DNA of 64,000 bases, taken from NCBI GenBank assembly GCA_030248215.1, contig JASANG010001771.1:119190-183189 (forward strand), given 5' to 3'. The DNA is from Enoplolaimus lenunculus (taxonomy: Eukaryota > Nematoda > Enoplea > Enoplida > Thoracostomopsidae). The notes below the pieces were generated by a model. That model saw nothing but the letters and a program-made list of their open reading frames with translations, was not told the origin of the DNA and made no database searches. Position 1 is the stretch's first letter. The number at the start of each line of letters is the position of its first letter. The position numbers and the translations under genes were made by a program. Positions 30,001-39,996 of the stretch are shown in pieces.

Positions 30001-33000
30001 GTATGTTCACTGTAGTTTAATTCTTGACTCAAAATAGCAATGTACGAATTTTAGAACATTCCAAACGTTTACAACGCGAAAAACATATTTCACATTAATT
30101 TTGGTGACAAATTGTAAGCAATAATTTATCCAACAGACGTTGTTTTAGCTGGGGAAAACTAATAATAAGTAGATCTGCTATGATTGGCAACAGCGTATCA
30201 GCAATGTACGTCACTCAAAACTATATTCTGTTTCAGAATGTTTGGCAGTTTCGAGTGTAGTTGGATTCTGTGGCGAATCACCAACAGTATCGCAAACGCT
30301 AAATTGCATATTGCAATGCATGCAAGTTAGCGCATCGCAACCTGGAACGAAAATGTTGCACGCAGGCTGCGTAAGCACTGAACTTGCACGAATGCGAGGC
30401 AAACAAAACGCATGCCTTTGCTATCGGTGCCCAAAATCAACTTTCGGTAAGAAATACTTGATTGAACCATGCTGCCATCAACCTACTCTCTGAAAGCTTA
30501 AACTACTTGATTTAAACTCAAGCTAAACTAAACTAAAAGGCAAGTTTACGCTAAAACTAATTTAAAATTTTACATATTTTCAATTTAATAAAAACTTAAC
30601 AACTTTTAAAAATATGTTAGTTTAAATAAAACTTAAAATTCAGTTTACTTAATCTGTCCTGTCATTTAACGATATTCAAGTTTAGTTAAGCTATAATTTA
30701 AGTTTAAATTTTTAGAGAGTACGATATGAGCCACAAAGACTAAAGCGGGCGACGTTTATCATCATCGCTCAGCTATATGAGCTTGACGCTCGAGCCCGAG
30801 GGACTCTCACATCACTTGAATATGCCGCTTTAAACTCTTTTAATGTATTTCTCTCGATTTATGGTTTATGTAATTTTATATTTTTTGCTCCGGTTACTTT
30901 TAGAACCGGTTTTAGTGCCAAATTTTCCTCCCTGCCGTATCTTTCCCACTGCTATATTCCCCCCTTTCCCAGTGCCACATTTTTCCCACGTCATATGTTT
31001 TCCCTTGACATATTTCTCACCTTGCAATATTTTTTCCCTCCCAGCACTTTCTCAGCTTCCGGTATCCTGTATTTCGATATCCGGTCTAACCGTGCACGGA
31101 AATAGATAAAATACGACAAAAGGAAATCATTTTGCAAGGGTGAAATATAACAGAAATAAACATGGGACTCGGAGGAAGGTAATTTGACAAACGGGAAATA
31201 TACGGTCATTTCGGATTTTTTTTTGGAACTGCAAAAAAGTATGCTTAGATTCTTAATTAGTCTTAGTTATAAATTTACACTTTTTTCAAAGCTTAGAATT
31301 AACGGTCTTTAGGTTTAGGAATATCCTTAATCAACTGTTATGGCCCTAAAAGTAACATTGGTCGTATTTTTTTACAGACGAATTGAGACAGCTTCCTGAA
31401 ATGAAGCATGAAATGGTTCGTACTGAGCTTGCAGGTGAGCGTAGCGTTTGGTAAATAACAACTGCGTTGGATTTCAATAACCAAAACCCTAATTTTTTTA
31501 TTTAGTGCTGGGTCATTGTATAGAAAAGCAAGTTTCTTTTAATTTTATGAAATACCACCCTATCACTGACAAACAGGATACAACCTGAAGTCTGCCTTCG
31601 GCTTCAGCTCCGACAGAAAACCGGCTTCCGGCTTCGGCTCCGGTAGAATTTTTGCCGGATGTTCCGGCAATAGCGCGCTTCGTTTTACTTTTGTCACCAT
31701 TTTCAGGAAAAAATTTCCAAAATTTCGCAGACAATTAGCATAAAACCAAACAACTTAACAGCATATTGCAGATATTGGCAAAATTAACTAATTAACCATC
31801 ATTTTTACTGCCTATTTTCTCCTAAACTCACGGCTCCGGCAAGTTTCGTTGACCTCCGGCTAAATATCTACAATTTTAATCAGTCGATTTCCATGTTTTA
31901 TTCTCAGGTTGAAACTCATTTCAAATAAAATAGAAAATATCCATGTGAGAAACGGTTAATGAATAACAGTCGTCGTTTGTTTTCAGAATGTCTTTTGGTT
32001 TCTAAAATGAACGGATACTGTGTTGGCGAATCCGATGACGACCGGCGGATGAATTGTTTTTCCCAATGCGACCGAAGCCAATTTGAAGAGCCGCATCTCG
32101 CTGGACTCGAAATCAAATGTCTTCCGATCACTGGGGGAGATTCAATTCACCACGGCAAACAAATGTGTTTCTGTTATCGTTGCGCACCACACAGTTTGCA
32201 TACACAAAGCAGTAAGTATTCAGATAGGGGTTAAGCTTTTGAATACGCTGGTACAACAGTGGACCCATGTAAATATCAGGGCCGGAACGTTTTTCTGTAA
32301 GATTAGAATCGAGTAAGTTTAAGCTTTAGACTTTTTTGCTTGGCTTAGGCTTAGGCTTAGGTAAAGACTTAGGAATATGCTCGTTCTTACGCTTAGGCTT
32401 AGGCTTAAGCTTAGGTTTAGGTTTAGGCTTAGAAATATGCACATTCTAGCGCTTAGGCTTAGGCTTAGGCTTAGGAATATTCTTATAATGCTGTTTCCCC
32501 CGTGTTCTTTACATTGGCACAACAGGGAATAGCATAAGGGGTCCACATCTAAACTCTGGGTTCATCTTAATCTCCAATGACGTTGATAGATTGAGTAGAC
32601 CGGTGGTCTTCTAAGTTTTTACAGTAAAATCGGTGTCGCAATAAACCAAGCGATCTTGACGTTTTGAAAAGACGTCTATATTAATGCTAAAATGGTGTTT
32701 TAATGACCTATTAGTACATTTCCCTCACATTTGAGATTAAGTCTCTGGCTTTAGGCCTTTGCTCGTATTATCACTGGTGTTAAGTTTTGTAACTTTTGAA
32801 TTACCAAATGACAAGCTTAGAAATTCAGCACATGTGTATTCGATATACTTGCCTGTTGGTAAATTTTGAAATATTCAACCCAGGAGTCAGCCAGTTTAAA
32901 AACCCGTTTCGCTAAGCTGGTTGTTGGTGTTATACACGTTTGAGAATATATAATTAGGCAAATAATTAAATCAAGGATCAGGCTTAGCCCAAAACATGCG

Positions 33001-36000
33001 GTTCGTGAGTGTAAGACGAAACCTATACTGCATTAATTGACTCTCCGAAATAGCGTTTTCCAGACTCCACAAACTGAGTCAAATTCGACCCCGCCAGAGT
33101 GATATTCAACTCACTGAACGATTTATTGAGTCGAATTTGACTCTCGCGGAGTCGAATTTGACTCGATTTGTGTAGTCCCGTACAGCCTATTGCGGAGAGA
33201 GTCAATTTGACTCACCATTTTTTGCAGCATCAGCATAAATCTAAGCTTAAGCCTAAAGAGTAAACACATTAGGTGTGCATGAGCCGTTTTGATAAATCCT
33301 TTTGTTTAATAGCGTTTTGCTACTGTAATTAGGACTGAAAATAGATGGAATTAGAGACAAAACCCCGCGAGCGAAGCGATAGGAACAGCCAGATTTGTGT
33401 TTATTTTTTTACGACATAGTAAATATCAGTTCCCCTCTTATTCGGGTCACTATGGTACACGGTTTTTCAATGACTTACAAGCAAGGTTGAAAATTTTCTA
33501 GAAGGCGCCAAAATTTTTTTGAGGCCCAAGCTCGCCTTGACTCCCATTGGCTATGGACTCGCATTGGTTGCATTTGCTTATATTTCAGGCATAGATGAAA
33601 CATACCCGAGTTCATTTGCCATCGACGGTTGGTTTGTTTTTTCTTTGGTGCAGCTGGTTGCTCACATTTACGATTGATATTAAGGGTGGCACTATACTTT
33701 TGGTGACGCCCGGCCCGTCCGTCACCGTCCGTCTGCCGTCCGTATTAAGCGGTAGTATAGTGCCACCCTAAGGTTTAGGGTTGTTAGGTTTAAACCAAAA
33801 CATGCGAAAGGCCTCGGCTTGAGCAAACGTAAGAGTTTTTCTGAACCTAATCCTATAAGCCTATTATATGGTTTATTTTATGTTTTGTTTTCCGCTCTAA
33901 AAAGACGTAAATTTAGCGTTACAAGTTAAAGACGTTTTAGTTTTGAAAATTCAAAGCAAGAATCTTGAAATTTTAAGACAATATTTCTACTTTGTGCCGA
34001 CAGTTTTTAATGTTGTAACACAATTGCAGTTATGACGCTAGCGAACGCTTATCTTAGCAAAATTATACATTTGTTTCAGATTGCGTTACAAAACCGACTC
34101 CGATTGGCGTTTGTGAAGGAGTCGAGTTTATTGCTCGAAGAGACGATTGCCAACACAAGTGCAATGCAGTATATGCAAGCGATCGCACAGTGAAAATGGT
34201 GCAGGCCGAATGTGCGATGTCTAGACATACGTGGAATTTTACAAAGTTATGCAATTGTCACCTTTGTTTGCAGGCTGGACCAGGTATTTTAGTTCCGAAT
34301 GCTTGTTTACTTTCCTCACTCACTGCGATAATTCTCATTTTTATGTAAAACTCTAAATGCCTTTCACCCGTGCAATACTATTGACGGATTAATTGGAAAT
34401 TTTTTTAATTTGAAAATTTTCAAAAAACAAACTGGCTTACCGGTTTTCTATTACGAAGATCCGTAAAATAGACACTTCACAGCGCAAACCAAACCGACTC
34501 GTCTGCACACTCGGGAACGAGCAACTCCCCACAGTCCCAGTGGCAATCCGCTAAAGTAAGGAAATTTAACTAGCACCCCAGGCCTGGCGCCCTTACGAAG
34601 CCGCCAATTCCTCCGAGAACACTGGTCACGGTTCGACATCATTGCACTACAAAATGCTGCCCCGGATCTGACTAGATCAAATCACGTCGCCTGATTAGGC
34701 GACGCTAGACGTAACTTCAGAAGTGCGAGCAAGACAGTACCTTGCGAGCACGGAAAACTTTTAAACTCGCAGCAAAACACTTTCACGCTACAACGCTTCC
34801 AATTTTCTCACAACACACGAATCTCGGTCAAAATGTACCATTTCAGATCCAATTTCTTCGGATAAAACGCTAATTTTGCAGACGTCCAACTTCAAAGTTA
34901 TATAATTCAGTAAATCATCGCACTTAATATTCCAGTATTTTTTAGTATCTCTGAAGCTTGCGAACTTTACACCTTTGGTTAAAACCGGCTAATCCAGCTT
35001 CCACACCCGCGAGTGACTAGAGATGCACTAATGAGAGAGACGAAAAATGTGGGTCAATCCATGGAGACCATTCGATAAATGCAGAGCACGCGAGAAACAC
35101 GAGATATGCGTGGAACCTTAGGCCTACGGACAGATAAGAAAAACGGTGAAACTAGCGCGCGTCAGCAAGGACAGTGCAAAAAACATTACATAATGTGTAA
35201 AAACTGGCGCATATTATCAGCTAGGCTTAGTTCCCATCATGTATGTGGATCGCCTAGGCTAAGGCAATCAAAATACGGAGTGTTGGTATACAAAAGTGTA
35301 GCAGCAAACTATACCTGACACTATGGACACGAACGTATTATACACTGCAGATGCAAAGTTATTTTTGTAAAATTAGTCACCTGACCTTCCGCTGCGTTGC
35401 GAGCATGCAGGGCTTCCAATTCAGCATTGATTTCCGGTGTCGGCTGCCCTATAGCTCACCGACTCCGGAAGTGGATGGCTCAAATGCTTGGTGTGTGGAT
35501 TTAGAGGGGATGTTGAAGATTTTTGCACAATACGATTCATAACCTAATCCGGTATGATATAGGTAGCTAATGAAATGAGTTAATATTGCACCAAAATGAA
35601 TTCTGAAAACAATGGGACGACCGTGCTTCTACTTGTAGGTCACATAACTTTGGAGTGCACATGAGAGTTTATATAAAGCCGAGATATAACTCAAGATTTG
35701 AATAATCCGCCGTAGCGTTACCACTATCTCTGGAGTACTATGCGACGGGCACAAAAGGGGCCGAGCATTGGAAATTTCTTACGTCAGGCCCTGCCAGAAG
35801 GAACATTCAGCCACTGTCCAATTTTACCAATTGAGGCTGGACTCCTAGGACCAACCTGCCCGTTGCTGCGGTAGGTTCTTCACGCTAGCAAATTTTAGAG
35901 ACATTTCAAATTCCACAGTTTTCGTGATACAAACCAGAGAAAAACAAACACGAGGCTTCGCAAAATTAAGTTTACAAATCGGTAACAGCAAATAAAAACA

Positions 36001-36903
36001 CTTCGACTATTACGCCCAATCCGTGCAATTATTCATAAGCGTGATTTCAGACCCAAAAATAGTTACGCTGGAATGAAATCAAGACAAAATCAATTATTTA
36101 CAGTACTTTCCATCTTTGCAAGCTACGAGAGCAGCCACAGTCCACCCAGAACAGATTTACAAAATATGTGCATTTACATGAATCTGACCAATTTCTGGAC
36201 CTGTGCACATGGGCATACGGAAACCCTGCAGAGCACCCAAACTTGAAGGGCTGCCGTTTCAGGTTTAAAACCTTCCGAAGCAAAACTCAGTCTGCCGACA
36301 TGAGCTTGAACGGGATCCCGTAGTTCCAGATGTTATCACAAAATTTCTGTGCAGCCCGAAAGCTCTCACATTCTCTCAGAAATGCGATCCCAGCTGTTAC
36401 CATTTTACGTTCCGTTAATTTATAGAGGCGCTGGATTCAGTAACATCTGTACATGTTCCTCTGCAATTTCGGTTGGAAAAATCCGCCCTATCGCACAAAT
36501 TACTCTTTAACATTTGTCAAAATGCTACTTTCGCATCAATATTAATTGCATTTTTTTCAAAACCGTAAAAAGCGGTTTGTATTTTTGACACGATTTCTTA
36601 ATAAAATTTGTAGCATTAGACTGTTCGAATCCGTCCGGATACTACAACGACTACGCGTTGCCGCTTTATTACATTGGTAATTCATGTCGAAATTTGGAAA
36701 CCGAAAATGAAGCTCGTAAAAGTGCTTCTGAAGCTGTTTCGGACTGCAAACAATCGTATAAAGAATGGTACGATGAACACGGCAAAACATTGAGATCTTG
36801 CGGTCGTAAGACGTCAGGCGGAGTTGTCAGCGCGTTTCATGGACGCCAGCAAGACAACAAAGGAAAAGCCGTCATTCCACCGCGAGATTGGCATAAGAAA
36901 TAG
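26944..36903 (+). CDS. Gene 2: secreted 8-Cys multi-module protein (exons 26944-27004, 28616-28879, 30237-30446, 31378-31434, 31987-32211, 33589-33627, 34080-34283, 36620-36903)
   Basis: Eight exons joined by GT-AG give a 447-codon frame with no interruption. All seven introns are phase 1. A signal peptide (MFFLVCLVSILVVGEA) covers about 1-16. Four 8-Cys modules follow at 21-108, 109-178, 198-272 and 286-353, each one exon, ending CICEYC, CLCYRC, CFCYRC and CNCHLC. The first module carries an extra 26-residue tail rich in Ser, Pro and Trp. Two linkers from 57 and 39 nt exons lie at 179-197 and 273-285. The C-terminal exon (354-447) is a different domain with four Cys, starting DCSNPSGYYNDYALPLYY and ending in a basic PPRDWHKK. 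The start ATG was chosen because gene 3 has the same leader at the same splice phase and a stop codon lies in frame upstream. Gene 3 is a whole-gene tandem paralogue. No known family is recognised. The product is probably secreted and disulfide-rich. Confidence 0.8.
28616..28879 (+). CDS. Gene 2 exon 2, 8-Cys module A
   Basis: Acceptor 'ttgcattacag', donor TCCAG|GTAATT. Cys spacing C-x7-C-x11-C-x3-C-x17-C-x11-C-x-C-x2-C, then a Cys-free tail to NTVPG. Differs from the gene 3 copy at about 26 of 264 bases. Confidence 0.8.
29668..29892. mobile_element. TTAGGC-core MITE in gene 2 intron 2
   Basis: Ends 'ggccaatataaaaaacaggagcgg' and 'ccgttcctgacctttacacagacc', two CCTAAG blocks. Confidence 0.75.
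30237..30446 (+). CDS. Gene 2 exon 3, 8-Cys module B
   Basis: Acceptor 'tctgtttcag', donor TTTCG|GTAAGA. Cys spacing C-x9-C-x11-C-x3-C-x16-C-x14-C-x-C-x2-C. It differs from the gene 3 copy at only 3 of 210 bases, although the introns on either side are unalike. Confidence 0.85.
31210..31363. mobile_element. Decayed TTAGGC-core MITE, subtype B
   Basis: The right end 'tatggccctaaaagtaacattggtc' is clear and lies 15 bp before the acceptor of the linker exon. The interior TTAGGC units are mostly lost. Confidence 0.5.
31378..31434 (+). CDS. Gene 2 exon 4, linker exon (19 aa)
   Basis: Acceptor 'tttttttacag', donor TTGCAG|GTGAGC. Encodes DELRQLPEMKHEMVRTELA. Its homologue at 44327-44383 differs by four residues. 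No Cys; strongly charged. Confidence 0.75.
31987..32211 (+). CDS. Gene 2 exon 5, 8-Cys module C
   Basis: Acceptor 'tttgttttcag', donor AGCA|GTAAGT. Cys spacing C-x9-C-x11-C-x3-C-x16-C-x15-C-x-C-x2-C. The 60 bp before the acceptor are also conserved in gene 3. Confidence 0.8.
32262..32517. mobile_element. TTAGGC-core MITE in gene 2 intron 5
   Basis: Ends 'gacccatgtaaatatcagggccgg' and 'tttcccccgtgttctttacattggc', three TTAGGC blocks. Confidence 0.75.
32700..32950. mobile_element. Foldback element (family FC)
   Basis: Ends 'cctattagtacatttccctcacatttgag' and 'gtgttatacacgtttgagaatata' correspond to the FC arms at 15641 and 44391, here more degraded. Confidence 0.4.
33018..33229. mobile_element. 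Foldback MITE (family FA)
   Basis: From 'ctgcattaattgactctccg' to 'tcaccattttttgcag'; the central 'gagtcgaatttgactc' is a long palindrome. The left end is degraded. Confidence 0.6.
33417..33455. mobile_element. P2 MITE terminal fragment
   Basis: 'taaatatcagttcccctcttattcgggtcacta' is the right end of an inverted P2 copy. Confidence 0.5.
33589..33627 (+). CDS. Gene 2 exon 6, microexon linker (13 aa)
   Basis: Acceptor 'gcttatatttcag', donor GACG|GTTGGT. Encodes IDETYPSSFAID plus split codons. The gene 3 counterpart is IDETY-like with the same length and phase. Confidence 0.7.
33681..33775. repeat. Inverted repeat with GC-rich loop
   Basis: 'taagggtggcactatac' at 33681 and 'gtatagtgccaccctaa' at about 33756 are a perfect inverted pair around a CCGTCCGT-rich loop. 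A short foldback element is the likely source. Confidence 0.7.
34080..34283 (+). CDS. Gene 2 exon 7, 8-Cys module D
   Basis: Acceptor 'catttgtttcag', donor GACCAG|GTATTT. Cys spacing C-x9-C-x11-C-x3-C-x16-C-x12-C-x-C-x2-C; begins DCVTKPTPIGVC, ends CNCHLCLQAGPG. Confidence 0.8.
34284..36094. other. Gene 2 intron 7, unassigned moderately GC-rich sequence
   Basis: At 34440-35560 base composition is closer to even than the flanks and there are several short frames, none with a recognised domain. No terminal repeats were found. Confidence 0.35.
36095..36425 (-). repeat. Dispersed repeat copy, inverted relative to 53045-53330
   Basis: The reverse complement aligns with 53085-53285 over blocks such as 'tgagagctttcgggctgca', 'gatcccgttcaagc' and 'gtgcacaggt'. 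Identity looks about 70 percent. It is not gene 2 coding sequence. Confidence 0.6.
36620..36903 (+). CDS. Gene 2 exon 8, C-terminal 4-Cys domain
   Basis: Acceptor 'tttgtagcattag', phase 1 entry, stop TAG at 36901. Encodes 94 residues with four Cys and a basic end. It lacks the CxCxxC module signature. About 130 bp of intron before it are conserved in gene 3. Confidence 0.8.
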
Positions 36904-36929
36904 ATATTTTTTACAAAAGTCCGGCTCTG

Positions 36930-37000
36930 GTACTGTAGACACCCGAATAAGAGGAGTCACTGATAACTGATTTATTTCGCCTTTCCAGAGAGCACCCGAA
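36930..37000. mobile_element. P2 MITE terminal fragment
   Basis: 'tactgtagacacccgaataagaggag' and 'ttatttcgcctttccagag' match the left end of P2. Confidence 0.5.
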
Positions 37001-38151
37001 TGTGCCTCACTAAAAAACGACCAGAATATGCAATTTTAGGGCCGTACAGCAGAGAGAAATAATCAAAAACTGATTGCAATATTGGTTTGTTGCTCTAATT
37101 CTGTGCACCCTAACATTTTCCAGTGATGTTTTTGACGTAAAAAATTGCAGTTACTACTTGCAGATCGGCAAGTTGAAATGCCGTATAGTTAATAAGCACG
37201 GACTATACCTCAGCGAATTAACAGTCTCCGATTGGTTATGAAGTAACCAATGAAAAACGTGCAACTTGATGTCAGAGAATTCGCCATTGGGCTTTGGGCT
37301 ACGATATATGTCGTGGGCAATTTGCTATTCAGGCCAATTACTTGTTTTAGGCTAATCTGCTATTCTGAATAAACAGCAGCCCTACGACATGTTTTTGGCC
37401 GACCCTCTCTTGTTTAGAGGGGGTAGCTGTCACACGAATACGTTAGGAATTGGCCTGAGTATCAACTTGGCGTAGGGCAAATATTAAGCAACAAAGCGTA
37501 TTTGCTTATCATTTGCTAAAATATGGACGAACCTAATGTTTTATTTTGTTATTTATGGTTAAAATTAAATTTTTGCTAATATCGGCACCGATTGGTACTG
37601 CAAAGGCATGCAGCTGAGACCTCTGCGACCCCTGAGTTACTATATCAGCAGAGGGCCTTGTACATTTTTTCTCAGGTCATACGGCGTAGACTCAGGTTCA
37701 GGAAGAAATTTCAAACTAGGTTCATCAGTGAGTAAATGGAAATAACGTACCAAAATTAATTGTTCCTGGTTGGCTTTGAGTCGCGCAGACCACAGAGATC
37801 AAAAAATCTGATTGGGAGTTCAGTTCAAAACTAATGAGTTACACAGATTGGAACGCTGGTTGGAGCAAAACCAACAAAAGTAAATACGAAGTCAGATTTT
37901 AAAAGCAAAAACATTGAGAGTAAAATGAATCGTCAGCGAGAGACATCAGCAATTACGTCTGCTTCCAATTCAACTCGACCAAGGCTCAAGTGAACACGAA
38001 CTATAAAGTTGTTTTTCGGAAACCAACAGAGAAAAATGAAAACATCCCGCATTTAAGACACATTTTATAAGACAGTCCTTGTTGTTGTGGAGACGACCAC
38101 AGTAAAAGTATTTGTAAACCGTTTGTAAAAACGGCACACTGAAACTTTTTG
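37001..38151. other. Intergenic between genes 2 and 3
   Basis: No gene recognised. A GC-neutral stretch with no repeated ends. Confidence 0.35.
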
Positions 38152-38260
38152 GCTTCAACGTGCACAACACTGAAGCATTTTTGGCTTCAGTATCCTGGAC
38201 GTTGAAGCCAAAAAGCTTCAGTGTGGAGGATGCTGAAGCAAAAAATGTTTCAGTGTCCAA
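38124..38260. repeat. Nested inverted repeats around 'TTGGCTTCA'
   Basis: 'cactgaaactttttggcttcaacgt' (38139) pairs with 'acgttgaagccaaaaagcttcagtg' (about 38197), and 'cactgaagcatttttggcttcag' pairs with 'ctgaagcaaaaaatgtttcagtg' further out. Two interlaced hairpins. Confidence 0.7.
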
Positions 38261-38319
38261 GATACTACGCCCTCAAAAGTCACCTGGTGTACGCAAGTTA
38301 TTGTGGAAGTGGCATTAGA

Positions 38320-38550
38320 GGACCCATGTAAAGATCAGAGGTGGAACGTTTTTCTGTGGGACTGCAATAGAGTAAGCTTAAGCTTTAGACTATTTTTTTG
38401 CTTGGCTTAGGCTTAGGCTTAGGCTTAGAAATAAACTCATTTTTACGCTGACGTTTAGGCTTAGGCTTAGGCTAATGAGCCGTAACAGTAATATGAGTAC
38501 ATTCCTAAGCCTAAACCTAAGCTTAAGCTTCATCATCTGCGTAAAGGATT
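38320..38550. mobile_element. TTAGGC-core MITE, composite
   Basis: A full left end ('ggacccatgtaaagatcagagg') and TTAGGC block are joined to a second element's start ('gagccgtaacagtaatatgag-cattcctaagcc'), suggesting two partial copies in opposite orientation. Confidence 0.6.
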
Positions 38551-38675
38551 GCCAGTCAACAAATTTGAAATCTAACTTTATTAGCGACGACCGGCGTCGA
38601 CGGCAGACGGCGGTGTCCACTGACGCGTACCGGTGGACGGTGCTGCATGGCGCTGCGCGGCAGAGTAAAAGTGGT

Positions 38676-39565
38676 CCATGTATAGAACAGGGCCAGATCG
38701 TTTTCCGGAGGGCTATAATACAGTCAGTTTAAGCTTTAGACTATTTTTTTGCTTATGATTAGGCTTATGCTTATGCGGGGTTCACGTTATAACCGGGGCA
38801 GCTTGGGACACGTTTTGTCCCCATTAGACTATTGGGTCACATTTTGTCTGTTTGTAGACCCCGTATCGTATTCAAAAATTCGTATTTGTCTGCTAATATC
38901 ATGTGTAGGCCACCTTTTGTCCTTGAATATCATATGATATTCGAGGTATAGTGTGCGAATATCATGTGATATATTTTCAAATGTCTGCATAGTTGAGGTA
39001 ACATACCCAAATTGTCCTGTTGAATATCATATGATACTAGAATTTGATATTTGAATTTTTGAATTATGAAGCTGTGGTTTTAAGCGATTGTGTGTCGGAA
39101 ACGATTTGCAGGCATGTATTTGGTATTTAAAGCACGTTTGTGCCTCTGCCGTCCAACTTTTCATTCATTTATTAGTAACCAAAGGTTACACTGTCCCGCT
39201 GAATATCATATGATATTCGTTGAAATTTTGGAATATCATATGATATTCGCATAACTGTCCGACAGTGTCACGTGACATACCGTCCCTTGTACACACTGAT
39301 CATTTGAGAGCGGTGGTTTGTAAGCTAATGTCATATTACATTCGAGTTTTGTCTGTTGACCCGATATAAGTGCCCACATTTTAATGTTGACGTCGAATCA
39401 ACATGGGACAAACGGTGTCCCACCTGCCCCGGTTATAACGTGAACCCCGCATTAGGCTTAAGCTTACGAATAGGCTCATCCATACTCTTAGGCTTAGTCT
39501 TAGGCTTAGGCTTAGGAATGTGCTTATACTACTGTTCCGGCAATATTCTATACATACGCCGTAAA
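38676..39565. mobile_element. TTAGGC-core MITE interrupted by a Harbinger-like MITE
   Basis: The left piece 38676-38773 ('gtccatgtatagaacagggcc') and right piece 39452-39565 ('actgttccggcaatattctatacat') are ends of one element. The insertion lies in its TTAGGC block. Confidence 0.7.
38774..39451 (+). mobile_element. Harbinger-like MITE (678 bp), complete
   Basis: Ends TGCGGGGTTCACGTTATAAC and GTTATAACGTGAACCCCGCA are perfect inverted repeats with TTA on both sides (38771-38773, 39452-39454). A TWA duplication is typical of PIF/Harbinger. The interior has many CATATGATATTC half-sites and no coding frame. Confidence 0.8.
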
Positions 39566-39935
39566 AGTAATCTAATGCTGAAGGTTATTCTATTGCAGTT
39601 CCTGGGAAAAAACAGTCCGCACAATGAAGTCTAAACAAAATAACTTTGTAGCTTTAGCTTCCATAAATCAGTTTTTTACTTGGTCTCTGTCGTGTTTTTA
39701 CTACTTTTTTCTGCAAAATCTATACTTCACCAGGTTAGATGGTTTAATTAATGCGTTAAAGAAAGCTGGAAAATTGAATATTTTGGAAATTGTTACAGAA
39801 AATTTTGTAAAAATCATAAAATGTTCTTTTGTAGAATAACATTTTGCACATTTTCTGTGATAAATATTGAGAAAAATCAAAATGTTAAACGTTAAAAAAT
39901 CTTCTGAGTTAAATTTACGAAACTTTGCAAAAACA

Positions 39936-39996
39936 ATGTTGTTTTTGGCGTGTTTAGTATTAATTTTGGTTACTGCTGAAGCTATTTTTCGAGAAG
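39936..39996 (+). CDS. Gene 3 exon 1 (signal peptide)
   Basis: MLFLACLVLILVTAEAIFRE plus one base; donor GAAG|GTGTGT. An in-frame ATG lies further upstream (39882), but the gene 2 comparison favours this start. Confidence 0.75.

Noticed and set aside
39356-39634. 92-codon frame; similar frames at 51110-51370 and 52553-52816
   Set aside because: All three are the same stretch of the Harbinger-like MITE right half running into flanking repeats.
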